Below, piece after piece: positions 5,770 to 7,045 of a stretch of DNA of 7,045 bases. The position numbers were made by a program, and so were the translations under genes. Numbering within the stretch: the stretch's first letter is position 1; each line of letters begins with the position of its first letter. The stretch spans positions 1 to 7,045 of the forward strand of contig JAKSPX010000076.1 of assembly GCA_024404415.1 (NCBI GenBank), read 5' to 3'. The DNA is from Clostridia bacterium. Lineage in GTDB: Bacteria > Bacillota > Clostridia > Oscillospirales > QAMX01. The notes under the pieces were generated by a model. The model was not told the origin of the DNA. It worked only from the letters and a program-made list of their open reading frames with translations, and ran no database searches.

Positions 5770-6601
5770 AACGATGGCGAATTATTTTTCCTATCCCTTT
5801 GTGCGCTATGCCCTCATCGTCGGCATTCTCATTGCGCTCTGCTCATCACTTTTGGGCGTTACATTGGTGCTTCGGCGCTTTTCCTTCATCGGCGACGGCC
5901 TTTCCCACGTCGCCTTCGGCGCAATGGCGTGTGCCGCGGCGCTGGGACTTACAAGCGACATGACGGTCGTCCTGCCGGTCACCGTGGCGGCGGCCATCCT
6001 GCTTCTCTGCACGGGGAATAAAAGCAGACTCCGGGGAGACGCGGCCCTGGCCATGATCTCGGTCGCGGCGCTCGCGGTCGGGTACCTTCTGATGAATCTC
6101 TTTTCGACCTCCTCCAACGTCTCGGGAGACGTCTGCGGGTCGCTTTTCGGTTCGACTTCCATCCTGACCATCACGAAAACCGAGCTTATCCTCTGCATTT
6201 CGATGGCGGCGGCGGTCATTCTGACCTTTGTACTGCTTTATAACCGCATTTTCGCCGTCACCTTCGACGGGGATTTTGCCGCGGCGAGCGGCATGAAGGC
6301 GTCATTTTTGAAGGTATTGCTCGCGGTGGTCACAGCGCTGGTCATCGTGCTGGCCATGAAGCTGGTCGGCTCGCTTCTGATTTCGGCGCTGGTGGTCTTC
6401 CCGGCGCTTTCGGCCATGCGCGTCTTCCGCAGCTTCCGGGCGGTCATGGTCTGCGCGGCTCTGGTTTCGGTCTTCGCCTCGGCGGCGGGACTGCTTGTCT
6501 CCATTGCGGCGGCGACGCCGGTCGGCGCGACCGTGGTAGTGGCGGAGCTTATATGTTTTTTGACGTTTTCCGTCATCGGGAAGTTCCTCGGAAGGAACTG
6601 A
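5762..6601 (+). CDS. znuB: Metal ABC transporter permease (ZnuB-like, ABC-3 family)
   Basis: This 279-residue integral membrane protein forms the translocation path. It has about eight or nine hydrophobic segments, roughly at residues 14-36, 50-63, 66-84, 94-113, 137-160, 183-200, 203-217, 225-250 and 255-273. Family motifs are SFIGDGLSHVAFGA (41-54), following LVLRR, and KLVGSLLISALVVFPA (200-215). The length matches ZnuB/AdcB/MntC-type permeases. The ATG at 5762 is chosen; it overlaps the ATPase stop (ATGCTTGA), which suggests translational coupling. An in-frame TTG at 5732 would add ten polar residues lying wholly within the ATPase gene and is less likely. A G-rich stretch (GGAGAGGGGG, 5742-5751) may act as ribosome binding site. 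The metal specificity cannot be read from the permease. Confidence 0.93.
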   Translation: MLETMANYFSYPFVRYALIVGILIALCSSLLGVTLVLRRFSFIGDGLSHVAFGAMACAAALGLTSDMTVVLPVTVAAAILLLCTGNKSRLRGDAALAMISVAALAVGYLLMNLFSTSSNVSGDVCGSLFGSTSILTITKTELILCISMAAAVILTFVLLYNRIFAVTFDGDFAAASGMKASFLKVLLAVVTALVIVLAMKLVGSLLISALVVFPALSAMRVFRSFRAVMVCAALVSVFASAAGLLVSIAAATPVGATVVVAELICFLTFSVIGKFLGRN

Positions 6602-6735
6602 CGGACTGAATATTGCGAAAATGACCTCTGCCGGAAGACAGAGGTCATTTGAATTTCAGAAGAAAATACGCTTTTGTTCATACAATCAACACAATCGGGC
6701 AGTATGATAAGCGTAAAGAGAAGGGAGCAAAGAAT
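6602..6735. other. Intergenic region between transporter operon and right-end gene
   Basis: Besides the stem-loop at 6619-6650, this stretch is AT-richer than its surroundings. A TATGAT (6703-6708) could be a -10 element for the next gene, but no good -35 lies at 16-18 bases; TTGTTC at 6674 is 23 bases away. A promoter is likely from the layout but not convincingly located. Confidence 0.35.
6619..6650 (+). terminator. Stem-loop terminator after the metal transporter operon
   Basis: AAATGACCTCTG (6619-6630), an 8-base loop and CAGAGGTCATTT (6639-6650) form a perfect 12-base-pair stem 17 bases after the permease stop. The U tract on the plus strand is short and interrupted (ATTTGAATTTC), so termination may be incomplete. 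Its position at the operon end supports the call. Confidence 0.75.
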
Positions 6736-7045
6736 ATGTTTGAAGATCCTGAAATAAAGAAAGAATCCGTCCAAACTTCGGACGAAGAGATCAAAGAAGA
6801 AATGCCCACGGAAAACGCCCCGGAAAATGTCCCGGAAGCGCCTGTGGAAGCTATCCCGGAAGCGCCCGCGGAGCCTTCGGAAGTGACCCCGGAGGAACCC
6901 GTCAGCGCGCCGGAGATCCCGCAGGAGGAGAAAAGCTACGCCGCAGGACGTGTCTATTCCCCCGAAAACCCGGAGGGAGCAGCCTATTACCGGGACGTGC
7001 CCTTCATCCGCGCGGAGGAAGGGCCGGTTTATGAAGCCCCGGTCA
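6736..7045 (+). CDS. Hypothetical protein with Pro/Glu-rich N-terminus, partial (runs off right edge)
   Basis: The ATG at 6736 follows AAGGGAG (6721-6727) by 8 bases, and the frame is open for 103 codons to the window edge. Residues 1-23 are acidic and charged (MFEDPEIKKE...). Residues 24-65 are a low-complexity Pro/Glu/Ala stretch with repeated PEAP, PENV and PEEP-like steps, so it is probably disordered. Residues 66-103 (KSYAAGRVYSPENPEG, then AAYYRDVPFIR) are more ordered in composition. There is no signal peptide or membrane segment in the visible part. Such N-termini are often cytoplasmic tails ahead of membrane domains, but that is only inference. The product is not recognised. It is separated from the transporter operon by a terminator, so it is probably its own transcription unit. 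Confidence 0.75.
   Translation, partial: MFEDPEIKKESVQTSDEEIKEEMPTENAPENVPEAPVEAIPEAPAEPSEVTPEEPVSAPEIPQEEKSYAAGRVYSPENPEGAAYYRDVPFIRAEEGPVYEAPV

Noticed and set aside
5806..6774. Minus-strand frames at 5806-6219 and 6238-6774
   Set aside because: They are antisense to the permease. The second also runs through the terminator into the next gene's start region, and neither has family features.

Overview
The window looks like part of the chromosome of a GC-rich, Gram-positive-type bacterium, most likely a gut Clostridia/Oscillospiraceae-like Firmicute. This is inferred from AAAGGAGG-type ribosome binding sites, near-consensus sigma-A promoters, a lipoprotein substrate-binding protein, and a secreted protein built from Listeria-Bacteroides (InlB B / Flg_new) repeats. 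No RNA gene, CRISPR array or mobile element was seen.

Left part (1-3852, minus strand): one uninterrupted reading frame of 1284 codons that leaves the window at base 1. It encodes a signal peptide followed by at least 17 complete beta-grasp-type surface repeats plus one partial. The repeats fall into two subclasses: nine 'WDF' units (A1-A9) come first, then eight and a part 'GxGAxLPT...TGYTFAGWY' units (B1-B9). Some A units are almost identical at DNA level, which points to recent duplication or gene conversion.

Middle (3853-4139): a divergent intergenic region with two sigma-A-like promoters. The minus-strand one (TTGCAA-17-TATAAT) serves the repeat protein. The plus-strand one is a perfect TTGACA-17-TATAAT and serves a metal transporter operon. 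A long dyad centred on TGATAGCCACTATCA covers the predicted start point of the operon and is a good candidate metalloregulator operator. A hairpin overlaps the ribosome binding site of the first gene.

Right part (4140-6601, plus strand): a compact three-gene ABC uptake operon of the ZnuABC/PsaABC class. The order is lipoprotein binding protein, ATPase, then membrane permease, with a 10-base gap and then an 8-base overlap. The lipoprotein would capture a divalent cation (Zn, Mn or Fe) outside the cell, the permease would pass it inward, and the ATPase would drive transport. A strong stem-loop follows the operon.

Far right (6736-7045): the start of a separate gene with a Pro/Glu-rich N-terminus, cut by the window edge and not identified.

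Most of the window is of recognisable type. The points most worth a second look are the operator, the RBS hairpin, the unusual metal-site residues of the binding protein, and the recombined repeat array.
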